A stretch of DNA of 8,406 nt from Verrucomicrobiota bacterium (GTDB lineage Bacteria > Verrucomicrobiota > Verrucomicrobiia > Limisphaerales > CAIQOK01), in the NCBI GenBank assembly GCA_025363535.1, contig JANYDP010000107.1, positions 1-8,406 on the forward strand. The letters run 5' to 3'. How positions within the stretch are numbered: the stretch's first letter is position 1; each line of letters starts with the position of its first letter. Below the pieces are notes generated by a model, which did no database searches, was not told where the DNA came from, and was given only the letters and a program-made list of their open reading frames with translations. The position numbers were made by a program, and so were the translations under genes. Positions 1 through 6,490 of this stretch are shown here, piece by piece.

Positions 1-545
1 CGTGCCTGGGCCTGGTGAAGGCGCACGAGAAGGGGCTTGTGCACCGCGACATCAAGCCAGGGAATCTGTTCCTGGCGCGCAAGGATGACGAGATCATCGT
101 CAAAGTGCTCGACTTTGGTATCGCCAAGCTTGCTCAGGGCGCGGGGGACTCAGGCGAGCCGACGCTGACTGGTACTGGAGCGATGTTCGGCTCGCCCTAC
201 TATATGTCCCCTGAGCATATAAGAAGCACGAAGGACGTTGACCATCGGACGGATATCTGGTCTATCGGCGTTGTGCTCTACGAGGCACTTGCCGGGCGCC
301 GGCCTTATGTCGGCCAGGCCAGCATCAACGAGTCGCCGGTAAAAAGCCTGAGCGACCGCGAGCTGGAAGTTTTTCAAATGATCGGCAACTGGAAAAAAAC
401 CAGTGACATTGCAAAGGAACTCAACCTGAGCATCAAGACCATCGAATACTACCGCGAGCAGATCAAACACAAGCTGAACCTCGGCAACGGCGCGGAACTG
501 ACGCAGTACGCCACCTCCTGGGTGCAGCGTGAAACGGCGGCCTGA
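1..545 (+). CDS. Ser/Thr protein kinase fragment joined to a NarL/LuxR HTH tail (5' partial, possibly chimeric)
   Basis: The reading frame is open to the left edge (codons from base 3), so the GTG at 15 is probably internal and the N-lobe lies outside. Counting from that GTG, the catalytic loop HRDIKPGN is at 10-17, the DFG motif at 33-35, the activation-segment SPE at 65-67 and the conserved Asp of DIWSIGV at 80. This is a Hanks-type kinase whose wording resembles myxobacterial kinases. After GRRPYVGQ (94-101) the last C-lobe helices are missing. Instead SLSDRELEVFQMIG (111-124) opens a LuxR-type helix-turn-helix running to about 170, with a recognition helix around LSIKTIEYYREQIK. Such tails normally follow a receiver domain, which is absent. 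Codon use changes too: Glu is GAG in 5 of 5 cases in the kinase part but GAA in 5 of 8 afterwards. The domain identities are solid. Whether the product exists as one protein is doubtful. Confidence 0.75.
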   Translation, partial: CLGLVKAHEKGLVHRDIKPGNLFLARKDDEIIVKVLDFGIAKLAQGAGDSGEPTLTGTGAMFGSPYYMSPEHIRSTKDVDHRTDIWSIGVVLYEALAGRRPYVGQASINESPVKSLSDRELEVFQMIGNWKKTSDIAKELNLSIKTIEYYREQIKHKLNLGNGAELTQYATSWVQRETAA

Positions 546-548
546 CTC

Positions 549-806
549 CTACTTCTTTCCCGAATTAATGAAGCCAGCCTTGTGGCCGCGTGCCGCCGAG
601 CTGTCGGTCTCGATCTGGGAGACCCGCCCCGCCGACACGGAAGTTTCCTTCCCGTTGGCATCCTTAAAATAATACGAGCCGCCTTTTAATTCAGGTTTGC
701 CCTGAGTCCCGATCTGCGTGCCGTTGCTCAGTGTGATGACGTAATGGTTCGCGCAACCGGCGAGCAGGGTGAGACTCAACAACAATCGAGGCGTTAGTTT
801 TTTCAT
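549..806 (-). CDS. YgdI/YgdR-family small lipoprotein
   Basis: This 85-residue protein has a typical lipoprotein signal: a basic start (MKK), a hydrophobic stretch and the lipobox LAGC at 15-18. Cys18 is the expected lipidation site. Ala follows it, with no Asp at +2, so outer-membrane sorting is likely. The mature part, from about YVITLSNGTQIGTQGKP to KDANGKETSVSAGRVSQI (22-65), matches the small beta-barrel pattern of E. coli YgdI/YgdR (the DUF903 type). The biochemical role of that family is unknown. The ATG at 806 sits directly before the lysines and is the natural start, with no clear Shine-Dalgarno upstream. The gene lies 62 bp downstream of the SMP-30 gene on the same strand and may be co-transcribed with it. 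Its stop is only 3 bp from the stop of the opposing kinase/HTH gene. Confidence 0.85.
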   Translation of the reverse strand: MKKLTPRLLLSLTLLAGCANHYVITLSNGTQIGTQGKPELKGGSYYFKDANGKETSVSAGRVSQIETDSSAARGHKAGFINSGKK

Positions 807-869
807 GGTGTTGGTTGGATCACCGACAGGGAGGGAGCGTTCAAGTTATTACTGTGTGAAGCGGGCCGG

Positions 870-1787
870 CTACTTCGCCGCGTTGGCACCTTTGACACGG
901 AGCTTGATCGAGTAAAGTCCCCGGCTCGCCGTGATGAACAGCGTCTGGCGATCGGCGCCGCCGAAACTGACGTTCGCGGTCCACAATTCCGGCACGTCAA
1001 TGTGGCCGGCCGGTTTTCCAGTTTTGTCGAACACGGAAACGCCGTGGCCGGTGAGATACAGATTGCCTTCGGCGTCAATCGTCATGCCGTCCGAGCCGAG
1101 CTCGCAGTGCAGCCGTTTATTCGTCAGGGTGCCGTCGGGTTGAATCTCGTAGGCGTAAGTTTTGTTCGCCTTGATGTCGGCGACGTAAAGGGTTTTTCCA
1201 TCCGGCGTGCCGGTGAGTCCGTTGGGCTGGACGAGATCGGTGGTCACGCGCCTGAGCGTCTTGCGGTCGGCGCTGAGAAAATAAACCTGCTCCGTTCCCT
1301 GCGGCGGCTCGTGGTAGTCCCACCAGTCGCGCTTGTAAAACGGGTCGGTGAAATACAGCGCCTGATCGGGCCGCACCCAGACATCGTTCGAGGAATTGAG
1401 GATCTTGCCTTCGTATTCGTGCGCGATCACCGTATGTTTTCCATCCGGCGTAATGGACCACACTTCCGCCTTTTCATCCGCGCAGGCAATGAGGTTGCCA
1501 CGGGCGTCGAAGAACATCCCGTTCGCGCGCCCGGCCGGTTGGAGAAACGTGGAAAGCTTTCCGTCCACGCTCCACTTTAGGATGCGGTTATTGGGTTGGT
1601 CGGTGAAGAAAAGATTCCCGTGCGGGTCGCAGGTCGGGCCTTCGGTGAATTTGAACTCGCCGGAAAGTTTCACCAGCTTCGCGCCGGGCGCGACGGTGGC
1701 GGGCAGCGCGTTGGTGGTTTGAGCGAACAGCGGCAGCGCCCAGCCGGCGACGGCACAGGCCAAAGTGAGTGGCAGCAGGGTTTTCAT
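870..1787 (-). CDS. Exported SMP-30/gluconolactonase-family protein
   Basis: A 305-residue six-bladed beta-propeller of the SMP-30/gluconolactonase/LRE family. Members hydrolyse sugar lactones or related esters using one divalent metal. The four expected metal ligands are visible: Glu49 in FTEGP, Asn134 in NSSNDVW, Asn189 in QPNGL and Asp233 in SDGM. Blade repeats of the type PDGK/DAEGNLYLT recur through the chain. The N-terminus MKTLLPLTLACAVAGWALPLFAQ is a Sec signal peptide with probable cleavage after FAQ (about 23), which places the enzyme in the periplasm. The frame stays open to a far upstream ATG at 1970, but that extension overlaps the divergent gene and would bury the signal peptide, so I chose the ATG at 1787. 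The gene is transcribed away from the ThuA-DUF1080 gene. The substrate is not determinable; a lactone from neighbouring sugar oxidation is an inference. Confidence 0.9.
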   Translation of the reverse strand: MKTLLPLTLACAVAGWALPLFAQTTNALPATVAPGAKLVKLSGEFKFTEGPTCDPHGNLFFTDQPNNRILKWSVDGKLSTFLQPAGRANGMFFDARGNLIACADEKAEVWSITPDGKHTVIAHEYEGKILNSSNDVWVRPDQALYFTDPFYKRDWWDYHEPPQGTEQVYFLSADRKTLRRVTTDLVQPNGLTGTPDGKTLYVADIKANKTYAYEIQPDGTLTNKRLHCELGSDGMTIDAEGNLYLTGHGVSVFDKTGKPAGHIDVPELWTANVSFGGADRQTLFITASRGLYSIKLRVKGANAAK

Positions 1788-1815
1788 TTCGTTGGTTTCC
1801 AAGTGTACGAGCCAT

Positions 1816-1844
1816 GTCATACGGTACCGCGCGCATTTGTTCAA
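1816..1844 (-). promoter_or_regulatory. Candidate sigma70-type promoter for the SMP-30 gene
   Basis: Read on the minus strand, TTGAAC (1844-1839) is followed after 17 bases by TATGAC (1821-1816). Each hexamer matches its consensus at 4 of 6 positions and the spacing is ideal. Transcription would start near 1809, giving a leader of about 21 bases before the ATG at 1787. This also supports that start over the upstream one. It is pattern matching only. Confidence 0.35.
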
Positions 1845-1912
1845 CTCTTGTTCGCGGACGTTGCTGGCGTTGGGTGCGGCTGGTTCGGCGACGAGCAAAG
1901 GAAGGAAATCAG

Positions 1913-1940
1913 TTGTTTCGTAACCCGCTTCCGTGATAAT
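1913..1940 (+). promoter_or_regulatory. Candidate sigma70-type promoter for the ThuA-DUF1080/oxidoreductase operon
   Basis: TTGTTT (1913-1918) and GATAAT (1935-1940) are separated by 16 bases. The -10 hexamer matches consensus at 5 of 6 positions and the -35 at 3 of 6. Transcription would begin around 1947, leaving a leader of roughly 14 bases without a Shine-Dalgarno sequence. The two opposing promoter candidates lie about 70 bp apart in the same divergent region. Confidence 0.4.
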
Positions 1941-1960
1941 TCGTCCAACACCGCAATCAC

Positions 1961-3586
1961 ATGAAAGCATCTACATTCCGTCCGTTCGTTTCTCTGCTCA
2001 CGATTCTTTTGCTCGCCGCCGCGCTCACCGCCTCGGCCTCACCGAAGAAAATTTTATACTTCACCAAATCCAGCGGCTTTGAACATTCGGTCATTTCGTG
2101 GAAGGACGGCCAGCCGAGTTTCTCCGAAAAAATCCTGCTCGAACTCGGCGCGCAGCACGGCTGGAAATTCACCTTCTCCAAGGACGGCTCGAAGTTCAGC
2201 CCGGAGTATCTCAACCAGTTCGACGCCGTGTTCTTCTACACCACCGGCGATTTGTGCAGCGAAGGCACGGACCAGAATCCCCCGATGTCGGCGGCCGGCA
2301 AGCAGGCGTTGTTTGATTATGTGCGCGCGGGCAAAGGCTTCGTCGGCACGCACGCGGCGGAAGACACGTTTCACACCGCGAACGAATCGCAGAAAGGCCC
2401 GGACCGTTACGCGAACCACGGCGAGCGGGCCGATCCGTATGTGCGCTTCATCGGCGGCGAATTCATCATCCACGGCGCCCAGCAGGTTGCGACGAACACG
2501 GTGATTGACCCGAACTTTCCCGGCTTTGAAAAAGCGGGCGCGAGTTTTGCCTTCAACGAGGAATGGTATTCGCTCAAGGATTTTTCGCCGGACATCCATG
2601 TGCTGACGGTGATTGACGCGCCGCACATGAAAGGCCCGATGTATGAACGTCCGCCGTATCCGACCACCTGGGCGCGCCACGAAGGCAAGGGCCGCGTCTG
2701 GTACACCGCCATGGGTCATCGCGAGGACATGTGGACCAACCCGGTGTTTCAGGACATTCTCGTCGGCGGCATCCAGTGGGCGCTCGGCGAAGTTTCGGCG
2801 GACTTGCCGGCGAACATTCAAGCTGCTGTGCCCGGTGCTTACACGAATCCGCGCTACGTCGAACCCAAGCCCGCCGCCGCCACGCTGAACACGCTGACCG
2901 CGCAGGAAAAAACCGACGGCTGGAAACTCTTGTGGGACGGCCAGACCGGCGACGGCTGGCGCAGCGCGAAGTCGGACAAATTTCCCGAACACGGCTGGAC
3001 AATCCGCGATGGCGTGCTGACCGTTCACGACAACAAGGGCGAAGAATCCGCCGGCGGTGGCGACATCATCACGCGCCAGCGCTACAATAATTTTGAGCTG
3101 ACGGCAGAATTCAAAATCACGCCCGGCGCGAACAGCGGCATCAAGATTTTTGTGCAGCCGAACATTTCGCCCGTGGACAAAAAGACCGGCCAGCCTACGG
3201 CCGTCGGCTCGGCCATCGGCATGGAGTTTCAGATTCTCGACGACGCGCTGCATCCCGACGCCAAACTTGGCAAGGACGGCGACCGCAAACTCGGCTCGCT
3301 CTACGATTTGATTCCCGCGCCGGCGGACAAAATCACCAAGCCCGTCGGCGAATGGAACACCGCGCGGATTTTGTCGTCCGGCAGGCACGTCATGTTCTGG
3401 CTGAACGGCAAGCGAACGGTGGAATTTGAGCGCGGCTCGGAATCCTTCCGCCAGCACGTTGCGGAAAGCAAGTTCAAGAACATCCCGGACTTCGGCGAAT
3501 GGGCGGACGGCCACATCCTCTTGCAGGAACACGGCAACGAAGTCTCATTTCGCAACGTGAAAATCCGCGCGCTGCCGGCAAAATAA
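1961..3586 (+). CDS. Secreted ThuA domain plus DUF1080 (3-keto-disaccharide hydrolase) protein
   Basis: This 541-residue protein begins with a Sec signal peptide (basic start, hydrophobic 9-23, likely cleavage after ASA near 26). Residues 29-280 form a ThuA domain (trehalose-utilisation type, class-I glutamine-amidotransferase-like fold). It shows KILYFTKSSGFEH, GKGFVGTHAAEDTFH (124-138) and WARHEGKGRVWYTAMGH (237-253). Residues 318-540 form a DUF1080 domain (a concanavalin-like jelly roll). It opens with GWKLLWDGQTGDGWR and includes GWTIRDGVLTV, ITPGANSGIKIFV, GMEFQILDD, GEWNTARI and a final HGNEVSFRNVKIR. DUF1080 members have been reported to hydrolyse or eliminate 3-keto-glycosides, and ThuA assists ThuB in trehalose catabolism through 3-keto-trehalose. 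The oxidoreductase gene starts 24 bp downstream on the same strand, which suggests an operon. The ATG at 1961 precedes the signal peptide. The exact sugar is unknown. Confidence 0.92.
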   Translation: MKASTFRPFVSLLTILLLAAALTASASPKKILYFTKSSGFEHSVISWKDGQPSFSEKILLELGAQHGWKFTFSKDGSKFSPEYLNQFDAVFFYTTGDLCSEGTDQNPPMSAAGKQALFDYVRAGKGFVGTHAAEDTFHTANESQKGPDRYANHGERADPYVRFIGGEFIIHGAQQVATNTVIDPNFPGFEKAGASFAFNEEWYSLKDFSPDIHVLTVIDAPHMKGPMYERPPYPTTWARHEGKGRVWYTAMGHREDMWTNPVFQDILVGGIQWALGEVSADLPANIQAAVPGAYTNPRYVEPKPAAATLNTLTAQEKTDGWKLLWDGQTGDGWRSAKSDKFPEHGWTIRDGVLTVHDNKGEESAGGGDIITRQRYNNFELTAEFKITPGANSGIKIFVQPNISPVDKKTGQPTAVGSAIGMEFQILDDALHPDAKLGKDGDRKLGSLYDLIPAPADKITKPVGEWNTARILSSGRHVMFWLNGKRTVEFERGSESFRQHVAESKFKNIPDFGEWADGHILLQEHGNEVSFRNVKIRALPAK

Positions 3587-3610
3587 TTTTCCTCATCAAC
3601 CATCACAATT

Positions 3611-5074
3611 ATGAAAACCAACCGTAAAAACTTTTTCACCGCCACCACCATGCGCCGCCGTTCCTTTCTCAAAGGCGTACTTGCCACGGGCGCAGTTTCC
3701 GTGTTTGCGCCGCGCTCCATTTTTGCCGCCGACGGTTCGCTGGCGGTGGCTGGCACCGGCAAGGTGAATCTCGCCTGCATCGGCATCGGCAATCGCGGCG
3801 CGGATGACGTTAAGGCGCTCCACGAGACGGGCCTTGCGAACATCGTCGCGCTCTGCGACACGGACATGGGCGCGCCGCACACGCAGGCGGTTTTGAAAAT
3901 GTTTCCCGACGTGCCGCGCTTCCAGGATTTTCGGCAGATGTTCGACAAGCTGGGCAAGGACATTGACGCGGTGAGCGTGGGCGTTCCTGACTTCACGCAT
4001 TTTCCCATTGCCATGCTGGCGATGTCGCTCGGCAAACACGTCTATTGCGAAAAACCGATGGGCCACAGCTTCCGTCAGGTCGAGCTGATGATGGCCGCCG
4101 AAAAAAAATACAAGGTGGCCGCGCAGATGGGGAACCAGGGACATTCCGAGGCGAATTATTTCCAGTTCAAGGCGTGGGTCGAAGCCGGCATCATCAAGAA
4201 CGTCACCAAAATCACTGCCTTCATGAACAACTCGCGCCGCTGGCACGACACTCCGAAATTCGCCTTCAGCAAACTCACCGGCTACCTCCCCGCCGAACCG
4301 ATTCCCGCCACGCTTGATTGGGAAACCTGGCTCACGACCGCGCAGGAACACAAATACAACCAGGGCTACATCAACGGCGACTGGCGTTCGTGGTTCGATT
4401 TCGGCAACGGCGCGCTCGGCGACTGGGGCGCGCACATCTTTGACACCGCGCACGAATTTTTGCACCTCGGTTTGCCCACGGAAGTCGAGCCGACGCTCAC
4501 GGGCTACAACTCGTTTATTTTTCCGCAGGCCGCCACGCTCGCGTTCCGCTTCCCGGCGCGCGGCTCGATGCCGCCGGTGGAATTGACGTGGTATGACGGC
4601 CAGGAAAATTTGCCGCCGCTGCCGGATGACATGGGTGAATCCGTGGTGGACTCGGACATCCCGCCGCCGTCCAAGGGCGCGGGCGTGCCGTCCGGCAAGA
4701 AACGTCCGCCGGGCAAAGTGATTTACAGCGACACTCTGACCTTCAAGGGCGGTTCGCACGCCTCGTCGCTGAAAATCATTCCTGAAGCGAAGGCGAAGGA
4801 AATGGAATCGAAATTGCCGCATGTGCCGAAGAGTCCGTCGAATCACTGGGCGAATTTCCTGAAGACGGTCAAGGGCGAAGAAAAATGCCGGTCGTCGTTC
4901 GCCGTGGCCGGGCCGTTGTGCCAGGCGATGGCCATCGGCATCATCGCGCAGCGCGTGAATGCTAAACTGGAATTCAATCCCAAGACCAAGCAGATCACGA
5001 ATCACAAGGTCGCGAACGGATTGCTCGCCGGCGTGCCGCCGCGCCAGGAGTGGGAGCAGTATTACAAGCTGTGA
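3611..5074 (+). CDS. Tat-exported Gfo/Idh/MocA-family oxidoreductase
   Basis: A 487-residue NAD(P)-dependent sugar or polyol dehydrogenase of the Gfo/Idh/MocA superfamily. A twin-arginine signal, RRRSFLKG (15-22), followed by a hydrophobic stretch and AxA-like cleavage near 38-40 (IFAAD), indicates export in folded form with cofactor bound. The Rossmann domain starts at about 50 with GIGNRG (58-63). The family EKP motif is at 147-149; its Lys normally takes part in catalysis. GALGDWGAHIFDTAHEF (268-283) supplies the substrate-site Asp/His residues. The stretch from GKVIYSD to LKIIPEAK (368-394) follows the plan of the large exported verrucomicrobial/planctomycete subgroup. The ATG at 3611 is used. 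A second ATG at 3650 (Met14) immediately before the arginines is an equal candidate, and neither has a Shine-Dalgarno. The close ThuA-DUF1080 gene upstream suggests oxidation of a glycoside, perhaps at C3 as in ThuB. That substrate is inferred. Confidence 0.92.
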   Translation: MKTNRKNFFTATTMRRRSFLKGVLATGAVSVFAPRSIFAADGSLAVAGTGKVNLACIGIGNRGADDVKALHETGLANIVALCDTDMGAPHTQAVLKMFPDVPRFQDFRQMFDKLGKDIDAVSVGVPDFTHFPIAMLAMSLGKHVYCEKPMGHSFRQVELMMAAEKKYKVAAQMGNQGHSEANYFQFKAWVEAGIIKNVTKITAFMNNSRRWHDTPKFAFSKLTGYLPAEPIPATLDWETWLTTAQEHKYNQGYINGDWRSWFDFGNGALGDWGAHIFDTAHEFLHLGLPTEVEPTLTGYNSFIFPQAATLAFRFPARGSMPPVELTWYDGQENLPPLPDDMGESVVDSDIPPPSKGAGVPSGKKRPPGKVIYSDTLTFKGGSHASSLKIIPEAKAKEMESKLPHVPKSPSNHWANFLKTVKGEEKCRSSFAVAGPLCQAMAIGIIAQRVNAKLEFNPKTKQITNHKVANGLLAGVPPRQEWEQYYKL

Positions 5075-5123
5075 GGGGCGAAGTTTGGGAAGCCGGGAAG
5101 TGTCTATGAACAGGGTGTTTGTT

Positions 5124-5127
5124 GGAG
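5124..5127 (+). promoter_or_regulatory. Ribosome binding site GGAG deciding the start at 5137
   Basis: GGAG lies 9 bases before the ATG at 5137. It supports that start over two upstream in-frame TTG codons (5119, 5122), which lie before or beside the site. It is one of very few recognisable Shine-Dalgarno sequences in the window. Confidence 0.5.
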
Positions 5128-5136
5128 TGCCAGTGC

Positions 5137-5361
5137 ATGAAACGGAAAACATTGTTTTGGATAAACCGGTTTATGGGCCTCGTGTTTGCATGGGGTGGAT
5201 TCGCTTTCGTTTTTATTGGCGGCGCGGATGGGAAGTTATGGCCGGTCGCATCCGTGCGCGCGTCGCTTCTCACACGTCTTCTGGCAGGTGGTCTTGGTTT
5301 AGTAGGCGGGGTTGCGTTGTTTTGCGGCTTAAACGACAACGATGATGATTCAAAAAGTTGA
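5137..5361 (+). CDS. Small two-helix membrane protein, unknown function
   Basis: A 74-residue protein starting MKRKTLFW. Two hydrophobic segments are apparent, about residues 6-28 (LFWINRFMGLVFAWGGFAFVF) and 44-64 (LLTRLLAGGLGLVGGVALFCG). A short polar stretch with a Pro-Val and an Arg separates them. The tail is acidic and hydrophilic (NDNDDDSKS). With the positive N-terminus, both ends would be cytoplasmic or the topology weakly defined. I do not recognise a named family. It begins 62 bp after the oxidoreductase stop on the same strand, so it may be the last gene of that transcript, and it converges on the ROK kinase gene. A Shine-Dalgarno and a clean membrane-protein composition support it being real, although a gene this small could still be spurious. 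Confidence 0.6.
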   Translation: MKRKTLFWINRFMGLVFAWGGFAFVFIGGADGKLWPVASVRASLLTRLLAGGLGLVGGVALFCGLNDNDDDSKS

Positions 5362-5447
5362 AGGTAAAATTGGGCGGCGCAAGTCATCAGTGTCCCCCAA
5401 ATGTTTTGTAAGCCGCGAACTGGTCATCCAACAAACCGAACAGCCCT

Positions 5448-6368
5448 TCAAACTCCCACCAGCGCCGCGCCGATCACGCCGGCGGAATCGCCGAGCTGAT
5501 GCTGGACGATGAGCGTTTCCAGGCAGTCGCTGAACACGCACTTCGCCACCTCAGCCACGCCGTGGGTATAAATTTCCGCGATGTTGGAAACGCCGCCGCC
5601 CAGCACCACGATGTCGGGATCCAGCACATCAATCACGTTCGCCAGCCCGCGTCCGAAGTGGCGGAAGAAGGTTTGCATGAACTCCCCGGCGCGCGGTTGG
5701 CCGGCGCGATACTCTTCCACGATCTGCTTCAGGGATTTTTTTTCGCCGAACTGTTCCGCGTAACGCGCTTCGAGTCCGCCGCCGCTGATGAGGGTTTCCA
5801 TGCAGCCGCGCTGACCGCAGTAGCACGCCGGGCCGTTCGGATCAATGGACGTGTGGCCCCACTCGCCGGCGATGGCTTGCGGGCCGGTGATGACTTCGCC
5901 CCGATGAACCAGCCCGCCGCCGCAGCCCGTGCCCATGATAACGCCGAAGACCATTTTCTTTCCGCGCCCGGCCCCGTGCAGCGCCTCGGCCATCGCAAAA
6001 CAGTTCGCGTCGTTTTGAATTTCAATGTTTCGACCGAGGAGTTTTTCCAAATCGGTTTTCAACGGCTGGCCGTTCAGGCAGACGGTGTTAGAATTTTTCA
6101 GCCGCCCGGTGCGCGGGGAAATTGCGCCGGGCGTGCCGATGCCGAAGGTGTGCGGTTTTCGCTCAATGTTCGTGGCCAGTTCATCATGCAACGACTGGAT
6201 GCGGCGGAGAATGTGTTGATAGCCCTGCTGCTGTTCAGTCGCGATGCGGCGGCGGAAAACCTCCCGGCCATCGGGCGCGAGCACGATGCCTTCGATTTTG
6301 GTTCCACCCAGATCAAGGCCCACGCGAAACGGACGGTCCCCGGGCAATTTTTCTTCGGTGTTCGTCAT
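5448..6368 (-). CDS. ROK-family sugar kinase, Mak (fructokinase)-like
   Basis: A 306-residue cytoplasmic ROK kinase, which phosphorylates a free hexose with ATP. The phosphate-binding motif DLGGTK is at 19-24. The catalytic Asp is D120 within IQNDANCFA, GTGCGGG (146-152) forms the second ATP loop, and GEWGH (168-172) leads to the zinc site. The ligands of that site are His172 and the cysteines of CYCGQRGC (182, 184, 189). The stretch around SPRTGRLKNSN and CLNGQP closely follows E. coli Mak (SPYTG, LNGQP), so fructokinase or a broad hexokinase is the best guess; N-acetylglucosamine or glucose kinase remains possible. The length is normal for the family. The start is the ATG at 6368; an in-frame TTG two codons upstream is less likely. 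The gene is divergent from the glycogen-binding-domain gene and convergent with the small membrane protein gene. Confidence 0.9.
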   Translation of the reverse strand: MTNTEEKLPGDRPFRVGLDLGGTKIEGIVLAPDGREVFRRRIATEQQQGYQHILRRIQSLHDELATNIERKPHTFGIGTPGAISPRTGRLKNSNTVCLNGQPLKTDLEKLLGRNIEIQNDANCFAMAEALHGAGRGKKMVFGVIMGTGCGGGLVHRGEVITGPQAIAGEWGHTSIDPNGPACYCGQRGCMETLISGGGLEARYAEQFGEKKSLKQIVEEYRAGQPRAGEFMQTFFRHFGRGLANVIDVLDPDIVVLGGGVSNIAEIYTHGVAEVAKCVFSDCLETLIVQHQLGDSAGVIGAALVGV

Positions 6369-6418
6369 CGCCAAAACCGTAACGATTTGCGCCCGCCGTT
6401 GCAGTTTTTTTATTTGCG

Positions 6419-6434
6419 TCGTTTGAGAAAACGA
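6419..6434. repeat. Short perfect inverted repeat in the ROK/CBM divergent region
   Basis: TCGTTT (6419-6424) and AAACGA (6429-6434) pair perfectly around a GAGA loop. A run of seven T residues lies just to the left (about 6405-6411). On neither strand does a T-run follow the hairpin, so it is not a terminator. It could be an operator half-site pair or chance. Confidence 0.3.
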
Positions 6435-6490
6435 GCGCGTCGCCGGAAACTACGGAAACCATTCTTTGCATTTGCTTCGGCAGAGGTGAA

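Noticed and set aside
1..14. GTG at 15 as the true start of the kinase gene
   Set aside because: The upstream codons (C-L-G-L) continue the expected kinase helix before HRD, and the N-lobe is missing, so the gene runs off the window.
1788..1970. N-terminal extension of the SMP-30 protein from the ATG at 1970
   Set aside because: It would put 61 unrelated residues before a clear signal peptide and overlap the start of the divergent gene.
2054..3532. Long minus-strand open frame (492 codons) opposite the ThuA-DUF1080 gene
   Set aside because: It is rich in Arg, Val and Ala with no domain pattern, and lies exactly antisense to a well-supported gene. It is a by-product of GC-rich third positions.
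3596..5152. Long minus-strand open frame (518 codons) opposite the oxidoreductase gene
   Set aside because: Same reason: biased His/Arg/Phe composition, no motif, full overlap with the Gfo/Idh/MocA gene.
5370..5400. Possible terminator for the ROK kinase gene (TTGGG/CCCAA stem then TTTT on the minus strand)
   Set aside because: The stem is only 5 bp with a loop of about 21 bases and a short T-run, which is too weak to call.
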